From Granulicella sp. (GTDB lineage: Bacteria; Acidobacteriota; Terriglobia; Terriglobales; Acidobacteriaceae): 64,000 nt of DNA. The notes below the pieces were generated by a model. It was not told the origin of the DNA, did not search any database, and saw nothing but the letters and a program-made list of their open reading frames with translations. A program made the translations under genes and the position numbers. Position 1 is the first letter of the stretch. The number at the start of each line of letters is the position of its first letter. Location of the stretch: the NCBI GenBank assembly GCA_027450185.1, contig DAIDKF010000003.1:62001-126000 (forward strand), in the 5' to 3' direction. Positions 35,491 to 44,326 of this stretch are shown one piece after another.

Positions 35491-35512
35491 GCTATGCAAA
35501 TACTTGCATAGC
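35491..35512. promoter_or_regulatory. Enhancer-like dyad (TGCA-N6-TGCA)
   Basis: GCTATGCAA-ATAC-TTGCATAGC is a perfect 9-bp palindrome with a 4-nt centre, centred 60 bp upstream of the -24 GG. The core TGCA-N6-TGCA recurs at the same distance before a second sigma-54-type site at 38.2 kb. Confidence 0.6.
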
Positions 35513-35559
35513 GCCTGGAGATATATCCAGTAAGTAGTTGATTTTATGGGGACATAGTT

Positions 35560-35575
35560 TGGTCACCGAGGTGCA
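35560..35575 (+). promoter_or_regulatory. Candidate sigma-54 promoter of the PEP-CTERM gene
   Basis: TGGTCACCGAGGTGCA has GG and GC exactly 10 nt apart and TGCA at -12, but a poor -24 end (TGGTCA). The dyad at -60 raises confidence. Predicted start is near 35586. Confidence 0.45.
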
Positions 35576-35722
35576 TCTATCAAATCGTATGGGAACTTAG
35601 CAATCGGTAGGTCGGACGTGTCATCGAACAGACCGTCTCCGCGATGAGAAAGTTCACTACTACTACAGCCTGCCGCAATGTAAACAGCTCGGCCCGCGAC
35701 CACAGCAATTCCAGGAGGAAGT

Positions 35723-36307
35723 ATGAAATCATTTACAAAGTTAATTGTCTTAGGCGCAGCACTCGCAGTTTCAACTTCATTGGCCTATGCCGACACACTA
35801 GGCGTTGGCACGATCAACTTTATCGGAAGTGATACATATAGTTCGAACTCGCTGACCTTCTGGGGAACTCAGTATGTCGGAGGCACATCCACGGGCAGCT
35901 TGGCCAGCTTCTCTTCCGGTGAAGTTGCAGACTTCTCCAACCTTAGCTCGTTCACGGTCACCTCTCCTGAACTATTTTTCTCGGTGTACAACGGAACCAA
36001 TACCCTGGAGTATTATTTGACCTCCCTTACTCCGATCGTAAGTTCGGGGCTGACCCTCCTGGGGTCAGGTTATTTTATGGAGACAGCAGGCATGGGTACT
36101 AGCGGTTCTGTCGTATTCTCTGACACACCGGGCAGCGACATTTTCACAACTCAGTATGCCTCAGGCGCTAATCAAAATCTTTCAACGACGTTTTCGGCAA
36201 GTGCATCGGTCACTCCGGAGCCCAGCAGCCTATTCCTGCTTGGTACCGGTCTGCTTGGCGCAGCCGGAATCGCACGCAGAAAGTTTACCGCGAAGTTCGT
36301 CTCGTAA
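35723..36307 (+). CDS. PEP-CTERM protein, secreted beta-rich
   Basis: 194 residues. A signal peptide (LIVLGAALAVSTSLAYA) is followed by a domain rich in Ser, Thr, Gly, Phe and Tyr, with no cysteines, typical of PEP-CTERM substrates. It ends with TPEPSS, a hydrophobic helix (LFLLGTGLLGAAGIA) and RRKF. The exosortase encoded 12 kb away is the likely processing enzyme. GGAGGAA lies directly upstream of the ATG. It stands alone between a regulated promoter and a strong terminator, so it is a single-gene unit. Low sequence complexity prevents a more precise call. Confidence 0.88.
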   Translation: MKSFTKLIVLGAALAVSTSLAYADTLGVGTINFIGSDTYSSNSLTFWGTQYVGGTSTGSLASFSSGEVADFSNLSSFTVTSPELFFSVYNGTNTLEYYLTSLTPIVSSGLTLLGSGYFMETAGMGTSGSVVFSDTPGSDIFTTQYASGANQNLSTTFSASASVTPEPSSLFLLGTGLLGAAGIARRKFTAKFVS

Positions 36308-36496
36308 GGCCCTAATGGGGATATCTGGGGAGCCTCAAGTCGGGCCTCCTTGTTGTCCCGGATTAAATCCTGTGTTTGCGTGCGTCTTTGCCGTGAGCGA
36401 GCCATACGGCGAAGTTCGCAGGCTGAATTCCATGCGGCTGTTGGGCAGTGAAAGAAGGCTGTGGCAATAGCTTGTAAGAGTTATTGCCGGAATCAT

Positions 36497-36530
36497 GAAA
36501 GAGCCGCCTATATCAACAGGCGGCTCTTTC
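36497..36530. terminator. Strong bidirectional terminator
   Basis: Perfect 13-bp arms GAAAGAGCCGCCT/AGGCGGCTCTTTC with an 8-nt loop lie between the convergent PEP-CTERM and UDP-sugar dehydrogenase genes. Confidence 0.85.
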
Positions 36531-36591
36531 AGTTTCAAGCAAACCAACGCTTCATTCGTCTTACGCCGGAAGTATCAGCGGCCCAGGACCC

Positions 36592-37959
36592 TTAGCATCG
36601 CACAATCTTATCCGAAATAATCCCCTTGGTGGCATTGCGCGAATCCACTACTAACTGCGACTCCCTCACAATTTCTTTGTAGTCATAGTCAGAGTGGTCC
36701 GTGACAATCAGCACGCAGTCGTACTGTTCCAACTTCTCCAGAGGAGTACACGTCATATTGAGGTTATAGTGTCTACCTCGTCCGACTGTTGGGAAATACG
36801 GATCGTTGTAAAGCACTTCGGCACCCTCTTTGCGCAGAAGTTCGATGATTGTTAACGAGGGTGACTCGCGCAAATCATCGATATCCTTCTTGTAGGCCAT
36901 CCCCAGCATTAAAACCTTTGCCCCATTCAACGACTTCTTGTGTTTATTAAGTGCCTGACCTACTGTTTGGGCGACAAACTCCGGCATGGCTCCGTTCACT
37001 TCTCCAGCCAGTTCGATAAACCTGGTATTGAAGTCATATTCCTTCGCCTTCCAACTCAAATAAAAGGGATCAATCGGGATGCAATGTCCGCCGAGCCCGG
37101 GCCCGGGATAGAACGGGTGGAAGCCGAACGGCTTCGTCGATGCGGCATCGATAACTTCCCAGATATCCACGCCCATGCGCAACGAGAGCACCTTCAATTC
37201 ATTCACCAGCGCAATATTGACGCAACGATAGATATTTTCCAGAAGCTTTGTCATCTCCGCCGCACGCGTCGTGGAGACGCGAACTGCGCGCGTAAAGATG
37301 CCTTCATACAACGTTGCCGCCAACTCCGTTGCAATCGCATCATGGCCGCCGACGACCTTCGGAATATCATGGCGGGCCACGGTCGTATTACCCGGATCCT
37401 CGCGCTCGGGAGAGAACGCCACATAAAACACGCCCTGATCGACAGCCCGACCATTACCCTGAGCCGCCAGTCCGCGTTGATTCTCTGCCTCCAGGATTGG
37501 GATCAGCAGATCTTCCGTAGTTCCTGGATAGGTGCTACTCTCCAGCACCACCAACTGTCCCTCACGAATCCACGGCGCAGTGGATTTGGCAGTCTTCTCG
37601 ATGAAGCTAAGGTCGGGTTCACGATGGTCCGTCAGCGGGGTAGGAACGCACATGATCACGACGTCCATATCCGAGATATTCGAAAAATCAGTGGTTGCCT
37701 GTAGTCCTTGACTGCGCGCGGTCTGAATCTCTGCCTGCGGAATTTTGAAGATGTATGATCGGCCGGCTTCGAGATCCGCCACCTTCTTCTCATCAATATC
37801 AAAGCCTGTCACCTTGAAGCCAGCACCGCACAGTAGAAGAGAAAGTGGCAATCCTACATATCCAAGACCGATCACGCCAATCTTGGCATTGCGAGCTTGC
37901 AGGCGCTCTAGGCGTTCTCGAGCGATATTGGGCATGGAGAGGTTTTCGTTAGTCGTCAT
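36592..37959 (-). CDS. UDP-N-acetylglucosamine 6-dehydrogenase-like enzyme (WbpA/UDP-sugar dehydrogenase)
   Basis: Oxidises a UDP-hexose at C6 to the uronic acid with NAD. 455 residues. The Rossmann motif GLGYVG is at residues 31-36 and the catalytic Cys293 is in GPGLGGHCIPIDPFYLSWKA, the WbpA-like version of the motif. SSTYPGTTED and the C-terminal MLGMAYKKDIDDLRESP are also present. The start ATG begins MTTNENLS; the frame is open for 64 more codons upstream but that part is not homologous. It would feed the epimerase and exopolysaccharide pathway with a uronic acid. UDP-GlcNAc versus UDP-glucose specificity is not proven. Confidence 0.88.
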   Translation of the reverse strand: MTTNENLSMPNIARERLERLQARNAKIGVIGLGYVGLPLSLLLCGAGFKVTGFDIDEKKVADLEAGRSYIFKIPQAEIQTARSQGLQATTDFSNISDMDVVIMCVPTPLTDHREPDLSFIEKTAKSTAPWIREGQLVVLESSTYPGTTEDLLIPILEAENQRGLAAQGNGRAVDQGVFYVAFSPEREDPGNTTVARHDIPKVVGGHDAIATELAATLYEGIFTRAVRVSTTRAAEMTKLLENIYRCVNIALVNELKVLSLRMGVDIWEVIDAASTKPFGFHPFYPGPGLGGHCIPIDPFYLSWKAKEYDFNTRFIELAGEVNGAMPEFVAQTVGQALNKHKKSLNGAKVLMLGMAYKKDIDDLRESPSLTIIELLRKEGAEVLYNDPYFPTVGRGRHYNLNMTCTPLEKLEQYDCVLIVTDHSDYDYKEIVRESQLVVDSRNATKGIISDKIVRC

Positions 37960-38134
37960 ACTAAGAATTATTGCATCTCGTCCACGGGCGCCTTCACCAT
38001 GTTCGCGCTCTTCGACATTACTAATTGAGAACCCATACCCGGGGAAGCATCGTCTTCTCTCCAGGCATAGAGTGCCACTGGCTTCGACCCTCCGTCTGCC
38101 CACCCTCAAAGTGGTAGTGAACGCTCCTGTGGCA

Positions 38135-38148
38135 TGCAAACTTCTGCA
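38135..38148. promoter_or_regulatory. Second TGCA-N6-TGCA site
   Basis: TGCAAACTTCTGCA shares its TGCA-N6-TGCA core with the dyad before the PEP-CTERM gene. Its centre lies 60 bp upstream of the -24 GG of the next promoter, the same distance. Confidence 0.5.
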
Positions 38149-38200
38149 CACTGCTCTCTCGTTGAAGCCTGTAAGTCACTGATAAAAAACATTATGTGGT

Positions 38201-38216
38201 TGGCGATGCAGTTGCA
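38201..38216 (+). promoter_or_regulatory. Sigma-54 (-24/-12) promoter
   Basis: TGGCGATGCAGTTGCA matches TGGC at -24 and TTGCA at -12 with 10 nt between GG and GC. Predicted start is near 38227. Confidence 0.65.
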
Positions 38217-38300
38217 TTCTTATGCGTGTAGCCGAGATCTGGTCGCCAGTGCAGCATCGTTTTTTGGTAGGTGACTTGGCCGCAGATCGGCGAGGGCAAT

Positions 38301-38534
38301 ATGGCATTCAAGACCGCGTGGATCAACAACACGACGACCAGAAGACTTCATAAGAGTCCCTGTGCCAGCGCACGTAGCTGGCATTGCCGGGTCCGGATTC
38401 CTCTGTATGTCTCTGCCGGTCACCGTGCCCGTGTAATGCCTTACCTTGTCTCTCCTTTGCATGATCTCTGTCGCCAAAGCTGGATCCGGCGAGTCGACCT
38501 CAACCACTTACTTATTAAGAAAGGTACTTTATGA
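38301..38534 (+). CDS. Possible small ORF on a sigma-54 transcript
   Basis: 77 codons beginning MAFKTAWINN, with GAGGG six bases before the ATG. The stop overlaps the ATG of the following small membrane-protein gene (ATGA). The Arg/His/Cys-rich product has no recognisable domain, so it may be only part of a leader RNA. A perfect TGCCAGC/GCTGGCA hairpin (38363-38383) lies inside it. Confidence 0.25.
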   Translation: MAFKTAWINNTTTRRLHKSPCASARSWHCRVRIPLYVSAGHRARVMPYLVSPLHDLCRQSWIRRVDLNHLLIKKGTL

Positions 38535-38653
38535 AGCCCCTGCATAACTTCTTCTCTGATAACGGCCCATTCCTCTTCATCAGCGGCCTTGTTCTCAGCA
38601 TCGCTGCCAGCCTCTTGACCTCGACCGCTGCTTACATTCATGCTTCGTTCTAA
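38531..38653 (+). CDS. Small single-pass membrane protein (40 aa)
   Basis: A 40-residue product: a polar N-terminus (MKPLHNFFSDNGP), one membrane helix (FLFISGLVLSIAASLLTS) and a short tail. AAAGG lies six bases upstream of the ATG. It sits about 300 bp downstream of a good sigma-54 promoter that shares its enhancer motif with a PEP-CTERM gene, so it probably belongs to the same regulon. No family recognised. Confidence 0.45.
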   Translation: MKPLHNFFSDNGPFLFISGLVLSIAASLLTSTAAYIHASF

Positions 38654-38834
38654 TCTCTGGGCGTCGAGAACGTCGCTGGCAAGCCGCGGAGCTCTCTATA
38701 TTGGGTTGCTTGGCAAGCGCGGGACGCTGCGTCCCCCGTTTGCTCCGCCAGATCGATATGCCTCAATCTGCTGATCGAATAGTGACATATGCTTCCCGTT
38801 CTCCATTCGCGGCTTGCTTCGACTCTTTCGTGCG

Positions 38835-38885
38835 CAAACACAAACGGCGAGCACGGCAACTCCCCGGGCTCGCCGCTTGTGTTTG
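38835..38885. terminator. Long hairpin after the GGDEF-EAL gene
   Basis: 18-nt arms (38835-38852 and 38868-38885) pair with one mismatch around a 15-nt loop. It lies 38 bp after the minus-strand GGDEF-EAL stop and about 180 bp after the small membrane-protein gene, so it could stop both transcripts. Confidence 0.65.
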
Positions 38886-38922
38886 CAGCGTGCGGGTCGG
38901 CGGTACTGAATGTAGCTCCTGT

Positions 38923-40698
38923 TTATGCGCTTAGGGACCGGCTATGCCGAGCAATACCCGGCTGCCGAATCGAGGCAGGCGTAACCCTGTGAGTCGTGTC
39001 CATCCCACCGTGGAGTGCTCCCAGAAGTTTTGTGATCTCTTCTGGAGAAGTAGGCTTGGCAAATAGATAGCCTTGCATGCCATCGCATCCTAGCCGGTCC
39101 AGAATCAATCGCTGATCTTCCTGCTCCACGCCTTCCGCAATCACTTCCATCTTCATGCTATGGCCCACGGCGATGATTGCTTTCACGATGGGATAACTAC
39201 TCGAAACATCGCATAAACGCTGCACAAAAGAGCGGTCAATCTTCACCGTGGAAATAGGAAGGCGATGCAGATGTTGCAGCGATGAGTATCCCGTCCCAAA
39301 GTCATCCACTGCAAAGCGAATCCCCATAGCAGAGAGCTCCAGCATCTCTTTACTGATCTCGTCAAAGTTCAGAATCGCTCGCTCTGTAATCTCCATCTCC
39401 AGGCATGCGGGATCGATATTCCACTTCGACAAAGAGTCGCCTACCTCAGACGCAAACTCCTTGCGCATTAATTGCGCGGGCGAAACATTGACCGCGATGC
39501 GCAGTGACGATGAAGTTACTTTTTTCCACTGGTCGAGCTGGCGGCATACCTCTTCCACCACGCACCGTCCCACGGGATAGATCATCCCGTTATCTTCTGC
39601 GCGCGCAATCATTCGATCCGGGCTCACATAGCCCTGACCCGTGTCCGGAAGACGAAGAAAGGCCTCCATCCCGCGGAGTTTGTCCGTCGGGATGTACTGC
39701 AGTTGGTAATGCAGCAGCAGTCTCTCCTTCTCCAGAATGACTCGCAAATGCTGGTCAAGGGAAATGTTGTCGTCGGCAGCGCTGGATGAGTCAGGCCCGG
39801 CGACAATATAGCGATTTCCTCCGGCACGTTTCGCGCGGTACATGGCAGCGTCAGCGCAACGCCACACCTCGTCCATATCTGCGCCATGATCAGGGAAGAT
39901 TGCAATGCCAAGGCTGCCTCGCGGCTGAATCGTATACCCGCCGATCACAGTGGGCTTGTTCAATGCCTGTAGCAGCATCTTTCCGACCAGGCCAGCCGAT
40001 TCCACCGTGCTGATCTCCCCGAGGACAATCGCAAACTCGTCTCCGCCCATGCGCGCCACGGTATCCATGCCCCGCAGTCGGCTAGTCAACAGCCCCGCCA
40101 CATGTTTTAGATAAGCATCCCCGATGGCGTGTCCATACCAGTCGTTCACCTTTTTGAAGTGGTCCAGGTCAATGGAAATTACCGCCGTCTTGTGCTTCAG
40201 CCTTTGCGCGGTTGTCAGGGCCTGGGCCATGCGGTCGCTCAGTAGGGTCCGATTCGGCAACCCTGTCAGTGCATCATGGTGGGCCATCTGCAGCAGTTCT
40301 GCGTCCACATGCCGACGCTCGGTGATATCTTCCGCGATCACCAGCTTGCACGGTCTGCCCCGGTGCAAGACATCGTTGGATCGAACCGCTACTTCTATTT
40401 GAGTTCCATCGCTTCTCAAATGCCGATGAACCGCATTCGCACGGTGGTCCCCGCCAGACGCTTCGCTCTCCGGGCAGTGCTCCCCGGGCAGAATGATGTC
40501 TGTCAGCGTCAGGTTCAGAAAGCTTTCCCGCGAATAGCCGTACTGCGAGAGCGCACTCTCATTGGCGTCCAGAAATTGCAGCGACTCGGCGTCATAGATC
40601 CAGATCGCCAGTGGATTTCCATTGAATAAAATACTCACTTCAGAGATGGGAGTCTCGGCTGTGAGCTTGTCGCCTTCATACTGCACTTCGGATCGCAT
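38923..40698 (-). CDS. PAS-GGDEF-EAL cyclic-di-GMP enzyme
   Basis: 591 residues. A PAS domain (VSILFNGNPLAIWIYDAESL to HRGRPCKLVIAEDITERRH) is followed by a GGDEF domain with RMGGDEFAIVLGE and by an EAL domain. The EAL signature reads EAF (RGMEAFLRL), but the other catalytic and metal residues are kept: AVNVSPAQL, EMEITE, DDFGTGYSSL, VKIDRSFV and IAEGVEQ. Both diguanylate cyclase and phosphodiesterase activity are therefore possible. It lies beside the exosortase region, opposite a PilZ protein at the far end. No signal peptide or membrane helix is present, so it is probably cytoplasmic. Confidence 0.92.
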   Translation of the reverse strand: MRSEVQYEGDKLTAETPISEVSILFNGNPLAIWIYDAESLQFLDANESALSQYGYSRESFLNLTLTDIILPGEHCPESEASGGDHRANAVHRHLRSDGTQIEVAVRSNDVLHRGRPCKLVIAEDITERRHVDAELLQMAHHDALTGLPNRTLLSDRMAQALTTAQRLKHKTAVISIDLDHFKKVNDWYGHAIGDAYLKHVAGLLTSRLRGMDTVARMGGDEFAIVLGEISTVESAGLVGKMLLQALNKPTVIGGYTIQPRGSLGIAIFPDHGADMDEVWRCADAAMYRAKRAGGNRYIVAGPDSSSAADDNISLDQHLRVILEKERLLLHYQLQYIPTDKLRGMEAFLRLPDTGQGYVSPDRMIARAEDNGMIYPVGRCVVEEVCRQLDQWKKVTSSSLRIAVNVSPAQLMRKEFASEVGDSLSKWNIDPACLEMEITERAILNFDEISKEMLELSAMGIRFAVDDFGTGYSSLQHLHRLPISTVKIDRSFVQRLCDVSSSYPIVKAIIAVGHSMKMEVIAEGVEQEDQRLILDRLGCDGMQGYLFAKPTSPEEITKLLGALHGGMDTTHRVTPASIRQPGIARHSRSLSA

Positions 40699-41317
40699 GA
40701 GAGATACCTCAGATTACGATGAAACCAATTGAGTGGCAGCTGACCATGCGATGGAGATGCATCCGCATACAAAACGTCAGACCCGATGTGATCGCCACAC
40801 CCAGCCCGGGCACTGGAAGGATAAAACTTTCAATCGATACAATTGCGAGACCGCATGGGCGATAGGATGCACACGCACGACTCGGCGGCTACACACTCTG
40901 CCCGTGTTGTTTAGAGGGCATGAAGCGAGTTTCTGAATAGCTTACCCCTAAAACCAATACAATGGCGACAACTTTTTGCTGTTTTTTAGAGCTTCTCATG
41001 TCCTTGTAGCAGGCAGGTCAAGGGCCAATTAATTCAAAGAAGTGGAAGCCCCCCTGTGCCCGGCACCCGGCTCAGCCCTCCCTCACTTGCAGCCGACACG
41101 GACGCGCCAACGCACCGGGCCCTGACACCCTCAACCGGGCCTCAGCATCACCTGAGGCTCAACGGTTGCCATTTCCATCGGACAACGACAGATTGACGGG
41201 CGAACGTACACTCCCGCGCAACCCAGAACCATGCTGAGAGTGCCGTTTTGCTACTCAAAATTGCGTTGAGAGTAACTTGAAATCGACAAGAAAAGCTTCA
41301 CGTTGCGTCTCTGCGTG
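40699..41317. other. 619-bp gap before the GGDEF-EAL gene
   Basis: No credible gene. It holds a GCCTCAG/CTGAGGC hairpin (41139-41158, no T-run) and one copy of a conserved two-repeat element (41227-41273). Confidence 0.5.
41227..41273 (-). repeat. Conserved intergenic element, copy 1
   Basis: On the minus strand, ACTCTCAACGCAATT and ACTCTCAGCATGGTT occur 32 bp apart, with CGGC just before the second. About three quarters of the 47 bp match copy 2 before sucC, which has the same period. Confidence 0.6.
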
Positions 41318-42949
41318 TCAGTTTGACACCGTCGGCGGTGCCGGAGGAGCAGGCGGATGCGGAACCCTTGGAGTCCTGGGTGCAGGTGGCGTCAAGGTAA
41401 TGCGCGGCGAAGGCGGTGGAGCCGGGGCCAATGGTACAACCGTACTCCGACGCACGGTAACATCTCCGTCCGTTGTCGTAATGGTCACCGTCGGCCCACC
41501 GCCGGCTATCCGCCCTCGCAGCGTACGATTACCCTTGTCCCCCTCTGCCACCAGGCCAAAGTCATTCTCCATGTCGCCATTGCGGGTCTCCGCATCCAGC
41601 ACAAACCCGGCATTTCCCGGTAATCCGACGTCCACCGACCCGTGCTGATTCTCAATGGAGATGGCATCCGCCGGTGTCGTATGAGTCAACTCCACAGATC
41701 CATTGCGGTTCGACACATCAACGCTGCCCTGGACTCGATCCAGCGTGATGTTCTTGTTTTGTGTCTTCAGGGTCACGGGGCCCAGCAACTGACTTGCGTT
41801 CAGATTGTCGTTGTCTACACTGAACTCATCGTCCAGCCGTTCTGCGCTGAATTGCGTCCGGCTGGTGTTGAAGTGAATGGCTCCGTTCACGTGTTCCAGA
41901 TCGGTCGACCCGAAGAAGTCTCCCTGCAGTGTGAGGTCGCCGGTCACGTCGGAGATATCGATGTCGCCGCTGTGCCCTTCGACCGACACGGGCCCCTGGA
42001 TACTGTGCAGCGTGACACTCGCATCGTCGTCATTCATGTGCAGCGCAACGCTATTGTGGACGGCGCTCACGTTTACATCGCCATGGTTGGCGGAAATAAT
42101 GACCGGGGCCGACATCTCATTGACTGTGATGTCGCCATGGTCCGCTTGAATGGTGATCGCCGCAGAACGTGGAATCTCCAGGGTGAGATCGTCCGCACCA
42201 CCCTGCACGGGGTTCACGCTCAACGTCGATACTCCGCCACTGGTTGAGAACGTTGGCTGTAGCTGCTTCGCCATTCGCTCCGCGTCCGAGTCCTTCCACG
42301 AATACGTCTGCGTGTGGACATTCACATGAATCTGACCGTCGCTGCTTGAACCGCAGGCGGTCACATCACCACGCGGGTTGTGAATGACCAGGGTTGACCC
42401 GCTGGGTATCGTCCAACTCAAGGCGCTTTCGGTGTCGTGGTGGTCGCCCAGAAGGTAATCCAGCTTGGTGTATTCACTTCCGAGGGTCTGGTCGCGCCAG
42501 GACAGACCGTAGTGCAGGGCTCGCGAGGAAAGTCCGGCCAGCACCAGCAGAAGCAGTAGAAATACCACGCCTCCGCCCATGACGCGCACCTGATCTGTTG
42601 TATTTGCCCGGCGTTGATCCAAAGCCCACTCGAGCAGGAGAATGACACCGGCGGCGATCAGCACCGCTGGCCACCACCGACCATACCACTCCAGCGACTG
42701 CGCCCAGGAGAGCCTGCCCATCTGGGCCAGCAGAAACACCACGCCCACGGCGAGAATGATCAGCGGGCCGACGACCGACCCGCGCCGCAGACTACGCTGC
42801 TGGGCCTGCATCTGGCGGCGCAGGGCACGTTGCTGGGCCTGCTGCGCTCTGGCCTGGGCGCGCAGCATCTGTCGCTGCACTCGCAGACTCCTGCGGTCGT
42901 ATACCGGTGGGTACTGACCCTGCGGCGGAGGCGGCGGATAGGAGCTCAT
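41318..42949 (-). CDS. Membrane protein with DUF4097-like beta-helix domain
   Basis: 543 residues. A Gln/Arg-rich coiled N-terminal region (RAQARAQQAQQRALRRQMQA) is followed by three membrane helices and then a long repetitive beta domain with units such as ITIQADHGDITVNEMSAPVI and VSVEGHSGDIDISDVTGDLT. This is the DUF4097/adhesin-like right-handed beta-helix found with anti-sigma modules. The C-terminus is Pro-rich. ATG was chosen because it is one base after the preceding stop codon; the longer frame is not supported. It is the last gene of an ECF-sigma operon. Function unknown; envelope-stress sensing is inferred. Confidence 0.75.
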   Translation of the reverse strand: MSSYPPPPPQGQYPPVYDRRSLRVQRQMLRAQARAQQAQQRALRRQMQAQQRSLRRGSVVGPLIILAVGVVFLLAQMGRLSWAQSLEWYGRWWPAVLIAAGVILLLEWALDQRRANTTDQVRVMGGGVVFLLLLLVLAGLSSRALHYGLSWRDQTLGSEYTKLDYLLGDHHDTESALSWTIPSGSTLVIHNPRGDVTACGSSSDGQIHVNVHTQTYSWKDSDAERMAKQLQPTFSTSGGVSTLSVNPVQGGADDLTLEIPRSAAITIQADHGDITVNEMSAPVIISANHGDVNVSAVHNSVALHMNDDDASVTLHSIQGPVSVEGHSGDIDISDVTGDLTLQGDFFGSTDLEHVNGAIHFNTSRTQFSAERLDDEFSVDNDNLNASQLLGPVTLKTQNKNITLDRVQGSVDVSNRNGSVELTHTTPADAISIENQHGSVDVGLPGNAGFVLDAETRNGDMENDFGLVAEGDKGNRTLRGRIAGGGPTVTITTTDGDVTVRRSTVVPLAPAPPPSPRITLTPPAPRTPRVPHPPAPPAPPTVSN

Positions 42950-42950
42950 C

Positions 42951-44309
42951 CTACTGACCACCCTTCGCGTCATCGGCGCTACTGTTAGTCGCACCGCTAT
43001 TGGGCACGTCGGGCACTGTCCAGACGGCGCGGGAACGAACTTCTCCAGGCGGCGTATCAGCCACGCTGGGTGTTACTGGATAGGTCGGAGCTGATGCGGG
43101 CGTATACGTCTGGCTTGCACCTATCGTGCGCTCCAGCAGGAGCAGGGCACCGAGCACAATCAGCAGCACTGAGCCCGTCAACCCAGCCGTTACCGGCAGG
43201 TATGCCGCATGCAGGGCGAGCATCAACGCCAGCACCATCAGCATCACTGGCCAGCGAAGTATGCAGATCCGCCTTGTGCCTGACCGCATCCGCCGCGTGA
43301 ATGTCCACGCAGCAAGACCTGCAACCAACACGGGCGGCCACCACCGCTCCGTGAGTTTCCAGTCCGGGAGCAGATTTGCGATGAGGATCAGCACGCCGAG
43401 CCCGATCAGCCATAGGGCGCCTGTTGGGAACCGTCGTCCACCCAGATCCGCGGCAGGCACTGGAGCCGCAGCGCTGAAAGCCGGTGGAGCACCTGTGTAG
43501 GTCTCGACATATGGCGTGTGACTCCAGGATGTTCCTGGCCGTGCCGCCGCTGCAAAGGGTTCGGCCGCGGGGGGAGGAGTTCCCACGAAAGCTGCCGGAG
43601 GAACGTATCCCACCCAATCCGGCGCGGTGCTGACGGGAACCGGATTCACCGGCACATAGCCTGATCCCGGAGCGGGCACGGTTCCGGGGGATGGGGTGGC
43701 GGGCGGCGGCGGCGGTGCAGTCCCATTTCCTCTAGCAGAACCTACCCCTGCCCAACTCTTGCCAAAGCCCATGCGATCGCCAATGTCGTTGAAGCCAAAG
43801 GCGTTTGGAAGCGGCAGGCCGTCGCGACGGGCGACCGCCGTGTGGTAGGCCTCGAAGGCCATATAGAAGATCCATCCAGTCACAAAGAGGCCGAAAATAC
43901 CATTGACGTTGTCCGCCAGAGATACCAGGGCGGCAAAGATGAGCAGATGGACAATGCCCTTGGCGAACTGGCCGTTGTACATGGCGCCAACGCCTGGAAT
44001 GAATCCGAGGATAGCGGCCAGTACGGGGCTCGGCTCGCCTGCGGTGGAAGGCTGCGGCGGAACCGCGGCGTAATACGGTGGAGCGGTTGCATAGCCTGAA
44101 TCGGGCGAGGTCGCTCCCACCCGGGCAGTCAGGCAGGGCTCGCAGAAGACGCCTGTGCCGACCGTTCGAACCGTCGCCTGGGTCAGCGGCCTTCCGCAGT
44201 CCTGGCAGAAACCCACCCGCGGCGCGTCACTGGGGGCCGCACTCCCAGGTGTTCCGCCCGGCATCTCCGGCGAGTTCCATTCATCCGTTCTTGTTGTATC
44301 GTCGTTCAT
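42951..44309 (-). CDS. Membrane protein with N-terminal zinc ribbon
   Basis: 452 residues. A two-CxxC zinc-ribbon or B-box-like motif near the N-terminus (FCQDCGRPL...FCEPCL) is followed by a Pro-rich linker, membrane helices (SPVLAAILGFIPGVGAMYNG; FAALVSLADNVNGIFGLFV) and a second Pro/Ala-rich linker. Four more helices of the LiaF/DUF5668 type end it, with LPDWKLTERWWPPVLVAGLA. It is flanked by the anti-sigma gene (17 bp) and the DUF4097-like gene (1 bp), so cotranscribed. Its role is unknown, but such proteins are commonly regulated by, or act with, envelope ECF sigma factors. Confidence 0.7.
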   Translation of the reverse strand: MNDDTTRTDEWNSPEMPGGTPGSAAPSDAPRVGFCQDCGRPLTQATVRTVGTGVFCEPCLTARVGATSPDSGYATAPPYYAAVPPQPSTAGEPSPVLAAILGFIPGVGAMYNGQFAKGIVHLLIFAALVSLADNVNGIFGLFVTGWIFYMAFEAYHTAVARRDGLPLPNAFGFNDIGDRMGFGKSWAGVGSARGNGTAPPPPPATPSPGTVPAPGSGYVPVNPVPVSTAPDWVGYVPPAAFVGTPPPAAEPFAAAARPGTSWSHTPYVETYTGAPPAFSAAAPVPAADLGGRRFPTGALWLIGLGVLILIANLLPDWKLTERWWPPVLVAGLAAWTFTRRMRSGTRRICILRWPVMLMVLALMLALHAAYLPVTAGLTGSVLLIVLGALLLLERTIGASQTYTPASAPTYPVTPSVADTPPGEVRSRAVWTVPDVPNSGATNSSADDAKGGQ

Positions 44310-44326
44310 TGCTGCCACATCCTTCC

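Larger units (their letters stand above)
35206..35722. other. Upstream region of the second PEP-CTERM gene
   Basis: 517 bp without a credible gene. Its right half has the perfect 22-bp dyad at 35491-35512 and the sigma-54-type site at 35560-35575. The remainder shows nothing I can interpret. Confidence 0.5.
37960..38300. other. Upstream region of a small-protein transcript
   Basis: 341 bp between the divergent dehydrogenase gene and the small frames at 38.3-38.6 kb. It contains the TGCA-N6-TGCA site (38135-38148) and a sigma-54-type promoter (38201-38216), listed separately. Confidence 0.5.

Noticed and set aside
35482-35498. Alternative -24/-12 match AGGACACAGCTATGCAA before the PEP-CTERM gene
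   Set aside because: The GG/GC spacing is right but the rest of the consensus fails, and it overlaps the palindrome better explained as an enhancer.
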